Shown here: piece by piece, positions 1 through 8,827 of the stretch
How the letters are laid out: each line of letters begins with the position of its first letter
Numbering within the stretch: the stretch's first letter is position 1
Assembly (NCBI RefSeq): GCF_011250555.1
Contig: NZ_JAANMZ010000001.1
Span: 124,001-188,000, forward strand
Source: Bacillus sp. MM2020_4
GTDB lineage: Bacteria; Bacillota; Bacilli; Bacillales; Cytobacillaceae
Direction of reading: 5' to 3'
DNA: 64,000 nt
Notes under the pieces: model-generated
The model's input: the letters and a program-made list of their open reading frames with translations, nothing else
The model's database searches: none
What the model was told of the DNA's origin: nothing
Made by a program: the position numbers and the translations under genes

Positions 1-2
1 AA

Positions 3-290
<288 letters not shown>

Positions 291-296
291 TAACGA

Positions 297-325
297 TTCT
301 CATTATAAAAGAAGTATGGTATAAT
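297..325 (+). promoter_or_regulatory. Putative sigma-A promoter of glpD
   Basis: A consensus TATAAT at 320-325 is preceded 17 bases upstream by TTCTCA, which matches the -35 consensus at four positions. Transcription would start near 332 and run through the terminator-like leader before glpD, as expected for antitermination control. The weak -35 makes this a moderate call. Confidence 0.55.
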
Positions 326-361
326 GAAAACAAGTTAATAAATTGGCTGGAGAATTCGGAG

Positions 362-410
362 AGACCACAAAAACATTATCGAAAACGGTAATGTCTTTGT
401 GGTCTTTTCT
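362..410 (+). promoter_or_regulatory. glpD leader terminator, probable GlpP-controlled antitermination site
   Basis: A 17-base stem with one mismatch (AGACCACAAA... pairing with ...TTTGTGGTCT) is followed by TTTTCTTATTT. It lies between the promoter and glpD, not after a gene. In B. subtilis the glpD leader carries such a terminator and GlpP, with glycerol 3-phosphate, prevents termination there. The hairpin is seen directly; control by GlpP is inferred from that precedent. Confidence 0.8.
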
Positions 411-475
411 TATTTCCCCTACCTATATTTCGGCATATTAAATAATATCAGCTTGAAAAACTGGGAGGAATCACG

Positions 476-2167
476 ATGAAATTTTCTAATTTAAATCGGA
501 ATGAAATTGTCAATAAGTTAAAAAGTGAACAATATGATGTACTGATAATTGGCGGAGGCATTACAGGTGCTGGCATTGCTCTCGATGCCACAGTAAGGGG
601 AATGAATACAGCTCTTGTTGAAATGCAGGATTTTGCAGCCGGTACTTCAAGCAGATCTACAAAGTTAGTCCATGGCGGACTTAGGTACCTAAAACAATTT
701 GAGGTGAAAATGGTTGCTGAAGTTGGGAAAGAGCGTGCCATCGTCTATGAAAACGGCCCACATGTGACAACACCGGAATGGATGCTACTACCGTTGCATA
801 AAGGAGGGTCCTTCGGCAAATTCAGCACTTCGATTGGGTTACGGGTTTATGACTTCTTAGCAGGAGTAAAAAAAACAGAGAGAAGGACAATGTTATCAAT
901 CGACGAAACATTAGCCAAGGAGCCACTTATTAAGAAGAACGGTTTAAAGGGGGGAGGCTATTATGTTGAATACCGAACAGATGACGCCCGTCTGACGATT
1001 GAAGTAATGAAAGCGGCAGTTAGTAAAGGTGCTGTTGCCTGCAATTATACAAAAGTAATGAAGTTGATCTACGAAAATGGGAAAGTTGTAGGGGTCTTAG
1101 TAGAGGATCAGTTGACCGGGGAAAAATACCAAGTATATGCAAAGAAAATTGTCAATGCCGCTGGCCCGTGGGTTGATTCGATTCGTGAGATGGATCAATC
1201 AAAGAAAGGGAAGACATTGCAACTTTCAAAAGGGGTTCATCTTGTCATTGATCAATCTCGATTCCCGTTAAAGCAAGCTGTTTATTTTGATACGCCTGAT
1301 GGAAGGATGGTCTTTGCGATCCCGCGGGCTGGTAAGGCATATGTAGGGACAACCGACACATTTTATGATAAAGATGCGATTAATCCCAATATGACAATGG
1401 CTGACCGCAGTTATATTCTTAATGCCATTAATTACATGTTCCCTGATGTGAAAATAAGCGAAAAGGATATTGAATCCAGTTGGGCTGGAGTAAGACCACT
1501 TATTTATGAAGAAGGAAAAAATGCTTCTGAAATATCCCGAAAAGATGAAATATGGGAATCACAGTCTGGTTTGATAACGATTGCGGGTGGTAAATTAACA
1601 GGGTACAGAAAAATGGCTGAAACTATTGTTGATGTATTAGCAGCTAAATTTAAGCAAGAGGGAGGAAAGCAATACCCAGCATGTGCAACAGTAACGATGC
1701 CGATTTCAGGCGGAGATGTCGGTGGATCGAAAAACTTCCATACATTTGTAAAATCTAAAATTGCTCTGGGAATGGAAGCTAATTTAGCCAACGAAGAAGC
1801 AGAAGAATTAACAAAAATGTACGGATCTAACGTAGAAGTGGTTTTCAACCTGCTGAAATTAAACAAATCTGATGCGGAAAAATATAATTTGCCGCTTTCC
1901 TTGTTAGCAAAGCTTGTATATGCCATTGAAGAGGAGATGGTTGCAACACCAATTGATTTCTTAAATCGCCGAACAGGGGCCATTTTGTTTAATATTGATC
2001 TAGTGAATAAATGGAAGAAACAAGTTGTTGATTACATGACTGATAAGCTGAATTGGACGGAAAAGGATAAGAATAAATATTCGTTATTATTAGAGGATGC
2101 CATAAAGGCAACCGTAATTCCTGTAGATGAACAAAAAGAATTTCCTCGTGCTGTGGGCGAAATTTAA
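476..2167 (+). CDS. glpD: Aerobic glycerol-3-phosphate dehydrogenase
   Basis: This FAD enzyme oxidises glycerol 3-phosphate to dihydroxyacetone phosphate at the membrane and passes electrons to menaquinone. The 563 residues match the usual GlpD length. The N-terminal FAD-binding motif GGGITG is at residues 26-31, followed by the conserved [13 protein letters not shown] segment, and a DAO C-terminal domain makes up the last 150 residues or so. A GGGAGGA ribosome binding site precedes the ATG. The upstream leader hairpin and the adjacent glpK place it in glycerol catabolism. A strong intrinsic terminator follows. Identification is firm. Confidence 0.97.
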   Translation: MKFSNLNRNEIVNKLKSEQYDVLIIGGGITGAGIALDATVRGMNTALVEMQDFAAGTSSRSTKLVHGGLRYLKQFEVKMVAEVGKERAIVYENGPHVTTPEWMLLPLHKGGSFGKFSTSIGLRVYDFLAGVKKTERRTMLSIDETLAKEPLIKKNGLKGGGYYVEYRTDDARLTIEVMKAAVSKGAVACNYTKVMKLIYENGKVVGVLVEDQLTGEKYQVYAKKIVNAAGPWVDSIREMDQSKKGKTLQLSKGVHLVIDQSRFPLKQAVYFDTPDGRMVFAIPRAGKAYVGTTDTFYDKDAINPNMTMADRSYILNAINYMFPDVKISEKDIESSWAGVRPLIYEEGKNASEISRKDEIWESQSGLITIAGGKLTGYRKMAETIVDVLAAKFKQEGGKQYPACATVTMPISGGDVGGSKNFHTFVKSKIALGMEANLANEEAEELTKMYGSNVEVVFNLLKLNKSDAEKYNLPLSLLAKLVYAIEEEMVATPIDFLNRRTGAILFNIDLVNKWKKQVVDYMTDKLNWTEKDKNKYSLLLEDAIKATVIPVDEQKEFPRAVGEI

Positions 2168-2169
2168 CC

Positions 2170-2199
2170 AAGAAAGCTGTCGATGACAGCTTTCTTTTT
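2170..2199 (+). terminator. Terminator of glpD
   Basis: A 12-base stem (AAGAAAGCTGTC with GACAGCTTTCTT) with a three-base loop is followed by TTTTT. It lies directly after the glpD stop codon. Confidence 0.9.
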
Positions 2200-2289
2200 C
2201 TATAGTATTTTTTGGATGATAGTAGATGTTTTTGACAGTTTTGTGAACAATCGCGTTCTGGATGTTTTTTAGTTGTTTGAATAAGATGA

Positions 2290-2308
2290 AAATGCTATTC
2301 TAGCATTT
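2290..2308. repeat. Perfect inverted repeat upstream of ptsH
   Basis: AAATGCTA and TAGCATTT flank a three-base centre in the 0.3 kb gap between glpD and ptsH. It has no U-tract, so it resembles an operator or RNA hairpin more than a terminator. Its function is unknown. The rest of the gap is AT-rich and holds the putative ptsH promoter. Confidence 0.5.
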
Positions 2309-2414
2309 GTATGATTGAAAACATGATGTAAAGTCAATACATGTTTATTTTCGTTTTTGGGGAAAATAAGTTGAATAAAATTGATTTTTTTCTCTAGTCA
2401 AGTAGTGATTTAGT

Positions 2415-2443
2415 TGACTAAATGGCGGGAAATGTTTATTTTT
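2415..2443 (+). promoter_or_regulatory. Putative sigma-A promoter of ptsHI
   Basis: TTGACT at 2415-2420 and TATTTT at 2438-2443 are separated by 17 bases, about 40 bases before the ptsH start. No ptsG lies upstream as in B. subtilis, so ptsHI needs its own promoter here. The -10 matches the consensus at four of six positions. Confidence 0.5.
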
Positions 2444-2486
2444 AATAAAGCAAGTTTTATTTTATTTTAAAGGAGTTTGATTAAGC

Positions 2487-2753
2487 ATGGCAGAAAAACA
2501 ATTTAAGGTAATCGCAGAAACAGGTATTCATGCAAGACCAGCAACTTTATTAGTTCAAACAGCGAGCAGATTTGATTCTGAAGTTAATTTAGAATATAAA
2601 GGTAAAACCGTTAATTTAAAATCCATTATGGGCGTTATGTCACTTGGTGTTGGCCAAGGTGCTGATATTAAGATTTCGGCTATGGGCAGCGATGCTAACG
2701 ATGCGTTAAATGCATTAGAAGAAACATTGAAAAAAGAAGGTTTGGCAGAATAA
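2487..2753 (+). CDS. ptsH: Phosphocarrier protein HPr
   Basis: HPr carries phosphate from Enzyme I to the sugar-specific EIIA proteins of the PTS. When phosphorylated on serine by HprK it is also the corepressor of CcpA. The 88-residue protein has the catalytic His15 in GIHARPAT and the regulatory Ser46 in [10 protein letters not shown], so both roles are intact. AAGGAG lies eight bases before the ATG. Its stop overlaps the ptsI start in TAATG, showing translational coupling. Identification is certain. Confidence 0.99.
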   Translation: MAEKQFKVIAETGIHARPATLLVQTASRFDSEVNLEYKGKTVNLKSIMGVMSLGVGQGADIKISAMGSDANDALNALEETLKKEGLAE

Positions 2754-4471
2754 TGACTTTTTTACAGGGAATAGCTGCATCAAACGGAATTGCGATCGCT
2801 AAAGGCTACCGTCTTGTTGAACCTGATCTATCGTTTGAAAAGACCACCATTGAGGATTCCGCTGCTGAAGTGGAGCGGTTTCAAAGGGCAATGGAGAAAT
2901 CAAAATCTGAACTTGAAGCTATTCGTGACAAGGCTAAAGTAGACCTTGGTGCAGATAAAGCAGCTATTTTTGAAGCACATCTCCTAGTTCTAAGTGACCC
3001 TGAACTAAATGCCCCGATTGAGGATAAAATTCAATCTGAAAAAGTAAATGCCGAATCTGCACTTAAAGATACGGCTGATATGTTCGTTACGATGTTTGAA
3101 CAGATGGATAATGAATACATGAAAGAACGTGCAGCCGATATCCGTGATGTCACGAAGCGTGTTCTCGCTCATTTACTAGGTGTTCAATTACCAAATCCAA
3201 GCATGATTGCAGAGGAAGTAATCATCGTGGCTGAAGATTTAACTCCATCTGACACAGCGCAATTGAATCGTACCTTTGTTAAAGGATTTACGACAAATAT
3301 TGGCGGTCGTACATCCCATTCAGCCATTATGGCCCGATCAATGGAGATTCCAGCTGTAGTGGGAACAAAGACGGCAACAAAGGAGATTAAAACTGGTGAT
3401 CTTGTCATTGTCGATGGACTAAAAGGGGAAGTACATATAAACCCAACACCAGAACTTGTTGCAGAATATCGTAAAGTCCATGAAGATTATGAAGTTCAAA
3501 AAGCGGAGTGGGCTAAACTTGTGAATGAACCGACAATAACGAATGACGGCCATCGTGTCGAGTTAGCTGCCAATATCGGTACGCCTAAAGATTTAAAAGG
3601 GGTAATGGAGAATGGCGGTGAGGGTGTAGGTTTATATCGGACTGAGTTTCTTTACATGGGAAGAGAACAGCTCCCAACAGAAGATGAACAGTTTGAGTCC
3701 TATAAAGCTGTCCTAGAAGGAATGGCTGGAAAGCCTGTTGTTGTTCGTACTTTGGATATTGGCGGCGATAAGGAACTCCCATATTTGGATTTGCCAAAAG
3801 AAATGAATCCATTCCTAGGCTTCCGGGCCATTCGTCTATGTTTAGAAGAGCAAGGGATTTTCCGGACACAGCTTCGTGCCCTTTTACGTGCAAGCAGCTT
3901 TGGAAATTTAAAAATTATGTTTCCGATGATTGCTACATTGGACGAGTTTCGTGATGCAAAAGCGATTCTTGAAGAAGAGAAACAAAAGCTCCTTTCCGAG
4001 GGTCAAGCTGTTGCCGACAAAATTGAATTGGGAATCATGGTGGAAATTCCATCTACAGCAGTTTTGGCTGACCAATTTGCTAAGGAAGTAGATTTCTTTA
4101 GTATTGGTACCAATGATTTAATTCAATATACTATGGCGGCTGACCGGATGAACCAGCGAGTATCTTATTTGTATCAGCCATATAATCCTTCCATTTTAAG
4201 ACTAGTAAAAATGGTAATTGATGCTGCACATAAAGAAGGTAAGTGGGCTGGTATGTGTGGGGAAATGGCTGGGGATGAAACAGCTATTCCAGTTCTTATC
4301 GGCCTTGGCTTGCACGAATTCTCGATGAGTGCTACTTCCATTTTGAAAGCACGTTCAATAATCAAGAATTTGAAAAAGACCGAAATGGAAAAGCTAGCAC
4401 AAGAAGTGTTAAATATGCAAACTACTTCACAGGTAATTGAAGCAGTTAAAATAGCAACATCTAAAAACTAA
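2753..4471 (+). CDS. ptsI: PTS Enzyme I (phosphoenolpyruvate-protein phosphotransferase)
   Basis: Enzyme I autophosphorylates from phosphoenolpyruvate and passes phosphate to HPr, the first step of all PTS sugar uptake. The 572-residue length is standard. The phosphorylated His189 lies in [12 protein letters not shown]. The PEP-binding barrel shows [12 protein letters not shown], and the conserved Cys502 is in GMCGEMAGD. The order is HPr-binding and phosphohistidine domains followed by the C-terminal PEP-utilising barrel. It overlaps ptsH by one base and is followed by a terminator, so ptsHI forms a complete two-gene operon with no ptsG. Confidence 0.99.
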   Translation: MTFLQGIAASNGIAIAKGYRLVEPDLSFEKTTIEDSAAEVERFQRAMEKSKSELEAIRDKAKVDLGADKAAIFEAHLLVLSDPELNAPIEDKIQSEKVNAESALKDTADMFVTMFEQMDNEYMKERAADIRDVTKRVLAHLLGVQLPNPSMIAEEVIIVAEDLTPSDTAQLNRTFVKGFTTNIGGRTSHSAIMARSMEIPAVVGTKTATKEIKTGDLVIVDGLKGEVHINPTPELVAEYRKVHEDYEVQKAEWAKLVNEPTITNDGHRVELAANIGTPKDLKGVMENGGEGVGLYRTEFLYMGREQLPTEDEQFESYKAVLEGMAGKPVVVRTLDIGGDKELPYLDLPKEMNPFLGFRAIRLCLEEQGIFRTQLRALLRASSFGNLKIMFPMIATLDEFRDAKAILEEEKQKLLSEGQAVADKIELGIMVEIPSTAVLADQFAKEVDFFSIGTNDLIQYTMAADRMNQRVSYLYQPYNPSILRLVKMVIDAAHKEGKWAGMCGEMAGDETAIPVLIGLGLHEFSMSATSILKARSIIKNLKKTEMEKLAQEVLNMQTTSQVIEAVKIATSKN

Positions 4472-4483
4472 TGAAACGAAAAG

Positions 4484-4508
4484 ACCGGCATAATGTGTCG
4501 GTTTTTTT
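4484..4508 (+). terminator. Terminator of ptsHI
   Basis: A seven-base stem (ACCGGCA with TGTCGGT, one G-U pair) is followed by TTTTTTT shortly after the ptsI stop codon. Confidence 0.85.
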
Positions 4509-4598
4509 GCTATTATTTTTATAGTCACATGTTCCCAAGTATTTCCTTACAATATCTTGTATAATAGAATTAACACTGGAAAAGGTAGGAGTGAAATT

Positions 4599-5384
4599 AT
4601 GGAATTGAACTTAAGAGGTAAAACTGCTCTTGTAGTGGCTTCAAGCCAAGGGTTAGGATTTGCTATTGCAGAACGGCTAGTGAAAGAAGGAGCTAATGTG
4701 ATGATTTCCGGCCGGGAGGAGGAGAAATTGAAACAAAAAGCAAGAGAGCTGGAAACGGTTGGTTCTGGAAAAGTAGCCTATCAAAAAGCCGATATTACCA
4801 ATCCTGCTGATATTAAAAAGCTGGTAGCTGGTACAGCTGAAATATTTGGTGGCATCCAATTACTAGTCAATAACGCAGGAGGGCCTCCAGCTGCTTCTTT
4901 TGAAGAATTGACAGATGAAGACTGGCAAGCCTCCTTTGAATTAAATTTGTTATCTTACGTTCGTCTGACAAGGGAGTCCTTGCCCTACCTAAAACAACAG
5001 GGTGGAAAGATTTTAAATATCGCTTCTTCTTCAGTAAAAGAGCCTATTCCGGGATTGATCCTTTCCAACACATATCGAACTGGGATAATAGGACTCTCAA
5101 AAACACTTGCATCGGAGCTGGCACCCTATAATATTCTAATTAACACGATTGCTCCTGGAAGGATTGCAACCGACCGTGTTAAGCATTTAGACCAAGTAAA
5201 TGCAGATAAGCTTAACGTCGAGAGGGAGGCGGTTGAACAACAAATGAAAGCGGGCATTCCATTGAAGCGATATGGAACACCTGAGGAATTTGCCAACGTG
5301 GCGGTGTTTTTACTTTCTGATGCTAATTCCTATATGACTGGCAGCTCATTCCTTGTTGACGGCGGTATGATAAAAGCTATTTAA
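4599..5384 (+). CDS. Short-chain dehydrogenase/reductase-like protein with altered active site
   Basis: This 261-residue Rossmann-fold protein has the SDR cofactor motif around ASSQGLGFAIA and the NNAGG structural motif. The start is the ATG preceded by AGGAG; an upstream in-frame ATG would add 14 residues with no ribosome binding site. Aligning on GLSKTLASELAPYNILIN, the position of the catalytic Tyr is Ser and that of the catalytic Lys is Arg (SNTYRTG). This variant also occurs in a subgroup of SDR proteins annotated as 3-oxoacyl-ACP reductase-like. The substrate is unknown. It stands alone between the ptsI terminator and a lipoprotein gene. Confidence 0.85.
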   Translation: MELNLRGKTALVVASSQGLGFAIAERLVKEGANVMISGREEEKLKQKARELETVGSGKVAYQKADITNPADIKKLVAGTAEIFGGIQLLVNNAGGPPAASFEELTDEDWQASFELNLLSYVRLTRESLPYLKQQGGKILNIASSSVKEPIPGLILSNTYRTGIIGLSKTLASELAPYNILINTIAPGRIATDRVKHLDQVNADKLNVEREAVEQQMKAGIPLKRYGTPEEFANVAVFLLSDANSYMTGSSFLVDGGMIKAI

Positions 5385-5472
5385 TTAAAATCCCCTTCTC
5401 CATATTTAACCTTTCTTAACGTTTATTACCAATGTATTTTGGCTATGGTAAAAATATAAGGGAGTGTTACGA

Positions 5473-5946
5473 ATGCGCAAGAATTTTCGAACGGTCATTG
5501 TCTTCGTCATGGTTGTAATGGGATCATCCTTTTTAAGTGGGTGTGGAATTCTTTTTTCAAATGAATTAATTGTTAACCGCTATGCCGATGCCCTGCTCAC
5601 GAAAAATAATGAACTTCAGTTTCGTTTTCGGATTAATAATGAAATATTGGAAGGTCACCAATTATATAAGGTGAAAATCACCATTCATGATGACAAATTG
5701 GCTGCAGCAATCGGAAAAAGGGAAATAATTTACGGTGAAGACCAAGTCCTTAATGGAGATTATTTGGAAGTCAAAGGGAAAAGTGAGAAATATATTTTTA
5801 TGGATCCACTTCCTTTACAAAAAGATTTACATATTCAAGAGTTAAAGAATATGATTGTGAGGGATCAGGCTGTTTCTATTGAAGTATTTAACGATGAAGA
5901 AGTTTTTGGACGCACATACTTAACAAATTTTTCTTCAGAGTTATAA
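5473..5946 (+). CDS. Putative lipoprotein, unknown function
   Basis: The 157-residue product begins with a basic stretch and a hydrophobic segment ending in the lipobox FLSGC, so it should be a membrane-anchored lipoprotein on the outer face. AAGGGAG lies eight bases before the chosen ATG; a GTG nine bases upstream sits inside the binding site and is unlikely. The mature part is charged with alternating polar and hydrophobic residues suggesting beta structure (LYKVKITIHDD, VSIEVFNDEEV). I do not recognise the family. A terminator follows it. Confidence 0.8.
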   Translation: MRKNFRTVIVFVMVVMGSSFLSGCGILFSNELIVNRYADALLTKNNELQFRFRINNEILEGHQLYKVKITIHDDKLAAAIGKREIIYGEDQVLNGDYLEVKGKSEKYIFMDPLPLQKDLHIQELKNMIVRDQAVSIEVFNDEEVFGRTYLTNFSSEL

Positions 5947-6012
5947 AAATGGTTTATTTTTAAACTGTAAAGGACAACATTAGTATGTGCATAAATTTGG
6001 AGATGGAGCACG

Positions 6013-6047
6013 AAAGACCGGACGAGCTGGGGCGTACGGTCTTTTTT
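6013..6047 (+). terminator. Terminator after the lipoprotein gene
   Basis: The stem AAAGACCG / CGGTCTTT with a 16-base loop is followed by further T residues. Confidence 0.8.
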
Positions 6048-6111
6048 ATTCCCTTAAAGGGAATGGAAGTGCTAAAATAAAAGAAAAATTAGAATGAAGG
6101 GAAGGATTATA

Positions 6112-6990
6112 TTGCTTACTCCAGAAAATACCGTAATTGGTTTTATAGGTACAGGTGTAATGGGCAGAAGCATGGCACTAAACTTTTTAAATGCCGGTTA
6201 TTCATTAGTTGTCTATTCACGAACAAAAGAGAAAGCAAATGACCTATTGGATTGTGGAGCAGTGTGGGCTGCTACACCAAAAGAGGTTGCGGAAAAAGCA
6301 ACAGTTATTTTTACTATGGTCGGCTACCCATCAGATGTTGAGGAAGTGTATTTAGGTGAAGGTGGTTTGCTTCGACACAGTAAACCGGGCAGTTATCTTA
6401 TTGATATGACAACCTCTTCACCATCGCTGGCTGCAAAAATCTACAATGAGGCGGAAAAAAAGGAGATCCACGCAATCGATGCCCCGGTTTCAGGCGGTGA
6501 TGTAGGAGCAAGGGAAGCAAAGCTCTCCATTATGGTTGGTGGCGAGAAGGAGGCCTTTGAAGCGATTCGTCCGCTACTAGAATTACTTGGGACAAATATT
6601 GTACATCAGGGGGAGCCTGGCGCCGGACAGCATACCAAAATGTGCAATCAAATAGCCATCGCTTCGAATATGATCGGTGTCTGTGAGGCCATTATTTATG
6701 CCGAAAAAGCAGGATTAGATCCAGAAAATGTCTTAAAGAGTATCACGACAGGAGCTGCTGGCAGCTGGTCATTAACAAATCTTGCTCCGAGAATGCTAAA
6801 TGGAAATTTTGAGCCTGGATTTTACATAAAACATTTTATTAAGGATATGAAAATCGCTTTAGACGAGGCAGAGCGTATGGAAATGGATGTACCTGGATTG
6901 TCGCTCGCGAAATCTTTATATGATCAATTAGCTGAAAAGGGTGAAGCGAATAGCGGTACCCAAGCTCTTTATAAATATTGGCAAAACTAG
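6112..6990 (+). CDS. ykwC: NAD(P)-dependent beta-hydroxyacid dehydrogenase, YkwC-like
   Basis: This is a member of the 3-hydroxyisobutyrate/6-phosphogluconate dehydrogenase family, which oxidises beta-hydroxyacids; the exact substrate is not known. The cofactor loop is GFIGTGVMG at the N-terminus, the substrate-binding signature is DAPVSGGDVGA, and the catalytic Lys lies in GAGQHTKMCNQ. The TTG start is chosen because GGGAAGG lies six bases before it; an ATG 18 bases upstream lacks a good site. The resulting 292 residues fit the family. In B. subtilis ykwC is also near ptsHI. Confidence 0.88.
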   Translation: MLTPENTVIGFIGTGVMGRSMALNFLNAGYSLVVYSRTKEKANDLLDCGAVWAATPKEVAEKATVIFTMVGYPSDVEEVYLGEGGLLRHSKPGSYLIDMTTSSPSLAAKIYNEAEKKEIHAIDAPVSGGDVGAREAKLSIMVGGEKEAFEAIRPLLELLGTNIVHQGEPGAGQHTKMCNQIAIASNMIGVCEAIIYAEKAGLDPENVLKSITTGAAGSWSLTNLAPRMLNGNFEPGFYIKHFIKDMKIALDEAERMEMDVPGLSLAKSLYDQLAEKGEANSGTQALYKYWQN

Positions 6991-7075
6991 CTTAGGAATC
7001 GGCACAATCTGGTAAGAATAAATTCCTCCTGACTTCAAGAAACTATGATAGAAATCTTGATAGGAGGAATTTTTT

Positions 7076-7255
7076 ATGGCAAAAAGAACGAAAAAAAATG
7101 ATGCAAAGCAAAAGAACAAAAAGGGTTTTGATTCTGCAGTATTAAACGAAGAATTTGCCCACGAAATGGGATCGGCTGCTGCCAATCAAAATCATAAAGA
7201 CAAAGCAAAAAAAGAAAAGGCCGCTAAAAATAACGGTGAATATAAGGGACAATAA
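7076..7255 (+). CDS. Small lysine-rich protein, unknown
   Basis: This 59-codon ORF starts with ATG nine bases after TAGGAGG and ends just before a strong bidirectional terminator, so it is very likely translated. The product is highly charged: a basic N-terminus MAKRTKKNDAKQKNKK, a central FDSAVLNEEFAHEMG segment, and a Lys/Asn-rich tail. It has no Cys, no signal peptide and no membrane segment. Its size and composition resemble small spore-associated proteins of Bacillus such as the YfhD or Ssp types, but I cannot assign a family with confidence. Confidence 0.8.
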   Translation: MAKRTKKNDAKQKNKKGFDSAVLNEEFAHEMGSAAANQNHKDKAKKEKAAKNNGEYKGQ

Positions 7256-7262
7256 GCCAATT

Positions 7263-7312
7263 AGTTCAACAAAAAACCCTCACATCAAATGTTGAGGGTT
7301 TTTTGTTGAACT
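7263..7312. terminator. Bidirectional terminator between the small basic gene and patA
   Basis: A perfect 20-base stem (AGTTCAACAAAAAACCCTCA and its complement) contains A- and T-runs on both arms, so it serves both converging genes. It reaches into the patA stop codon. Confidence 0.93.
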
Positions 7313-8465
7313 ATGAGAAGGTACTGAAATAATGCTCCATTCGATTTAGGCCTTTCTCTAATGAGTCCATTGAACAAGCGAAAGAAAGCCGGAAATATCC
7401 TTCGCCATACTCGGAAAATGCGCTACCAGGGACAACAGCTACCTTTGTCTTTTGAACAAGATCAAGCGCAAAATTAAAGCTATTAAACGGAATATGAGCA
7501 GGTATTTTAATGAAGAAGTAAAAAGCACCATCCGGTTTAACGACATCCAGCCCCATGGAGGTTAATCGATTCAATACATATGCTCTTCTTGTTAAATATA
7601 CCTCCTTCATGACAAGTGCGTCGTCAATTCCCGTAGTCAAGGCGTCATAAGCAGCTTTCTGAGCAATAGAATTCGCACAAGACACATTATATTGGTGCAC
7701 CTTTAAAATATGCTTGGTGATGTTTTCAGGCGCAAATAAAAGGCCAATTCTCCAGCCAGTCATCGAGTGGGATTTGGAGAGCCCGTTGATCACGATTGTC
7801 TGTTCCTTTAAAAAGCTTGCAATCGAAGTATGTTTTTGATCAAAAGTGAGTTCACTGTAAATTTCATCTGCTAGGATAAAAATATCCTTATCGGTTAAAA
7901 AGTCGGCTATTTCCTTTAATTCCTTTGCTGATAAGCTGACACCGGTTGGATTAGATGGGTATGGCAAGACAACACAGCGGGTTTTTTCTGTAATATACGG
8001 TTTGATCATCTCAAGTGTAAAGCGAAAGTGATTTTCACGGATATCGACGTGAACCGGGACAGCACCCATCATGCGAATAATCGGTTCGTATCCGGGGTAA
8101 ATCGGACCGGGTAAGATTACTTCTACCCCTTCTGACAGAATGGTACGAAAGGCAATATCAATTGCTTCACTTGCGCCCATCGTCACAATTACTTCTGATT
8201 CTGGGGCATAGTCTAAATCGTATTTCTTGGCGACAAACTCACATGCTGCTTTTCTTAATTCGAGTGTACCTGCATTGTGTGTATAAGACGTAAAGTCCTT
8301 TTCAATCGCAGCAATGCCGGCATCTTTTACATGCTCTGGGGTAGGGAAATCAGGCTGCCCTATGGTAAATGAAATGAGGTCATCGATATGGGCGACCATA
8401 TTAGAAAATTTACGAATACCCGAGATTTCAATGGTTGTAACTCGCTGATTAATTAAATGCTCCAC
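7311..8465 (-). CDS. patA: N-acetyl-LL-diaminopimelate aminotransferase
   Basis: PatA is a PLP-dependent class I aminotransferase that makes N-acetyl-LL-diaminopimelate from N-acetyl-2-amino-6-ketopimelate, in the acetylated branch of lysine and cell-wall diaminopimelate synthesis. The 384 residues include YPSNPTG near 169-175, Asp200 that contacts the PLP ring nitrogen, and the Schiff-base Lys231 in GLSKSHSMTGWRIG. The N-terminal EISGIRKFSN and the SFACSMD segment closely match B. subtilis PatA. The partner enzymes DapH and DapL are encoded about 10 kb downstream, so the pathway enzymes cluster loosely. Confidence 0.93.
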   Translation of the reverse strand: MEHLINQRVTTIEISGIRKFSNMVAHIDDLISFTIGQPDFPTPEHVKDAGIAAIEKDFTSYTHNAGTLELRKAACEFVAKKYDLDYAPESEVIVTMGASEAIDIAFRTILSEGVEVILPGPIYPGYEPIIRMMGAVPVHVDIRENHFRFTLEMIKPYITEKTRCVVLPYPSNPTGVSLSAKELKEIADFLTDKDIFILADEIYSELTFDQKHTSIASFLKEQTIVINGLSKSHSMTGWRIGLLFAPENITKHILKVHQYNVSCANSIAQKAAYDALTTGIDDALVMKEVYLTRRAYVLNRLTSMGLDVVKPDGAFYFFIKIPAHIPFNSFNFALDLVQKTKVAVVPGSAFSEYGEGYFRLSFACSMDSLEKGLNRMEHYFSTFS

Positions 8466-8573
8466 TTTTGTCCATCCCTTTTCATAAGAATCTCTGTCTA
8501 CTTTGAATATGTTGATTATAGACTAAAAATCGCGAAGGATTCTACTAATTAAGGTATTCCCATTAGAAAAAAT

Positions 8574-8612
8574 AAAAAACGGTCTCACATTTTTAGGCGA
8601 TACCGTTTTTTT
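8574..8612. terminator. Terminator-like hairpin between patA and the repeat element
   Basis: AAAAAACGGT pairs with ACCGTTTTTT across an 18-base loop, with A- and T-runs on both sides. No gene ends nearby on the plus strand, so it may be a relic or may close transcripts entering from the minus strand. Confidence 0.6.
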
Positions 8613-8670
8613 ATGGTATAAGAAATTACAGAATCATTTGTTGTGGATAACTTTGTTTAAGTTTCTGAAT

Positions 8671-8788
8671 CCAGCTCCAGCGCCTAGCCCCTCGGGTCAT
8701 AAGCCGCCCCGCTGTGGTGGCTGGGGAACTGCCTTCTCGCGGTTCGTCTTATGCCTGTCGGGGCTGACCAAGGCGCTTGCGCTTTTTG
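8671..8788 (+). repeat. Dispersed palindromic repeat, copy A (near full length)
   Basis: This GC-rich element begins CCAGCTCCAGCGCCTAGCCCC and ends GGCGCTTGCGCTTTTT. The ends pair (AGCGCC...GGCGCT, TAGCCCC...GGGGCT) and so do inner parts (GGTCATAAG with CTTATGCC), giving a long imperfect hairpin of about 120 bases. Six other copies or fragments share its ends in this window. The base composition is much more GC-rich than its surroundings. Open frames across it on either strand lack ribosome binding sites and are not genes. Confidence 0.8.
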
Positions 8789-8827
8789 TTTGGGGGAGGG
8801 GAGTATATATCAAATTTAAGAGTAATA

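Noticed and set aside
1504-1983. 159-codon minus-strand frame inside glpD
   Set aside because: Antisense shadow of a firmly identified gene; Ser/Pro/Ala-rich translation is typical of the reverse frame.
8574-8612. Considered a riboswitch or T-box for patA
   Set aside because: It is a single short hairpin with A- and T-runs and no conserved aptamer or specifier features; better described as a terminator-like structure.
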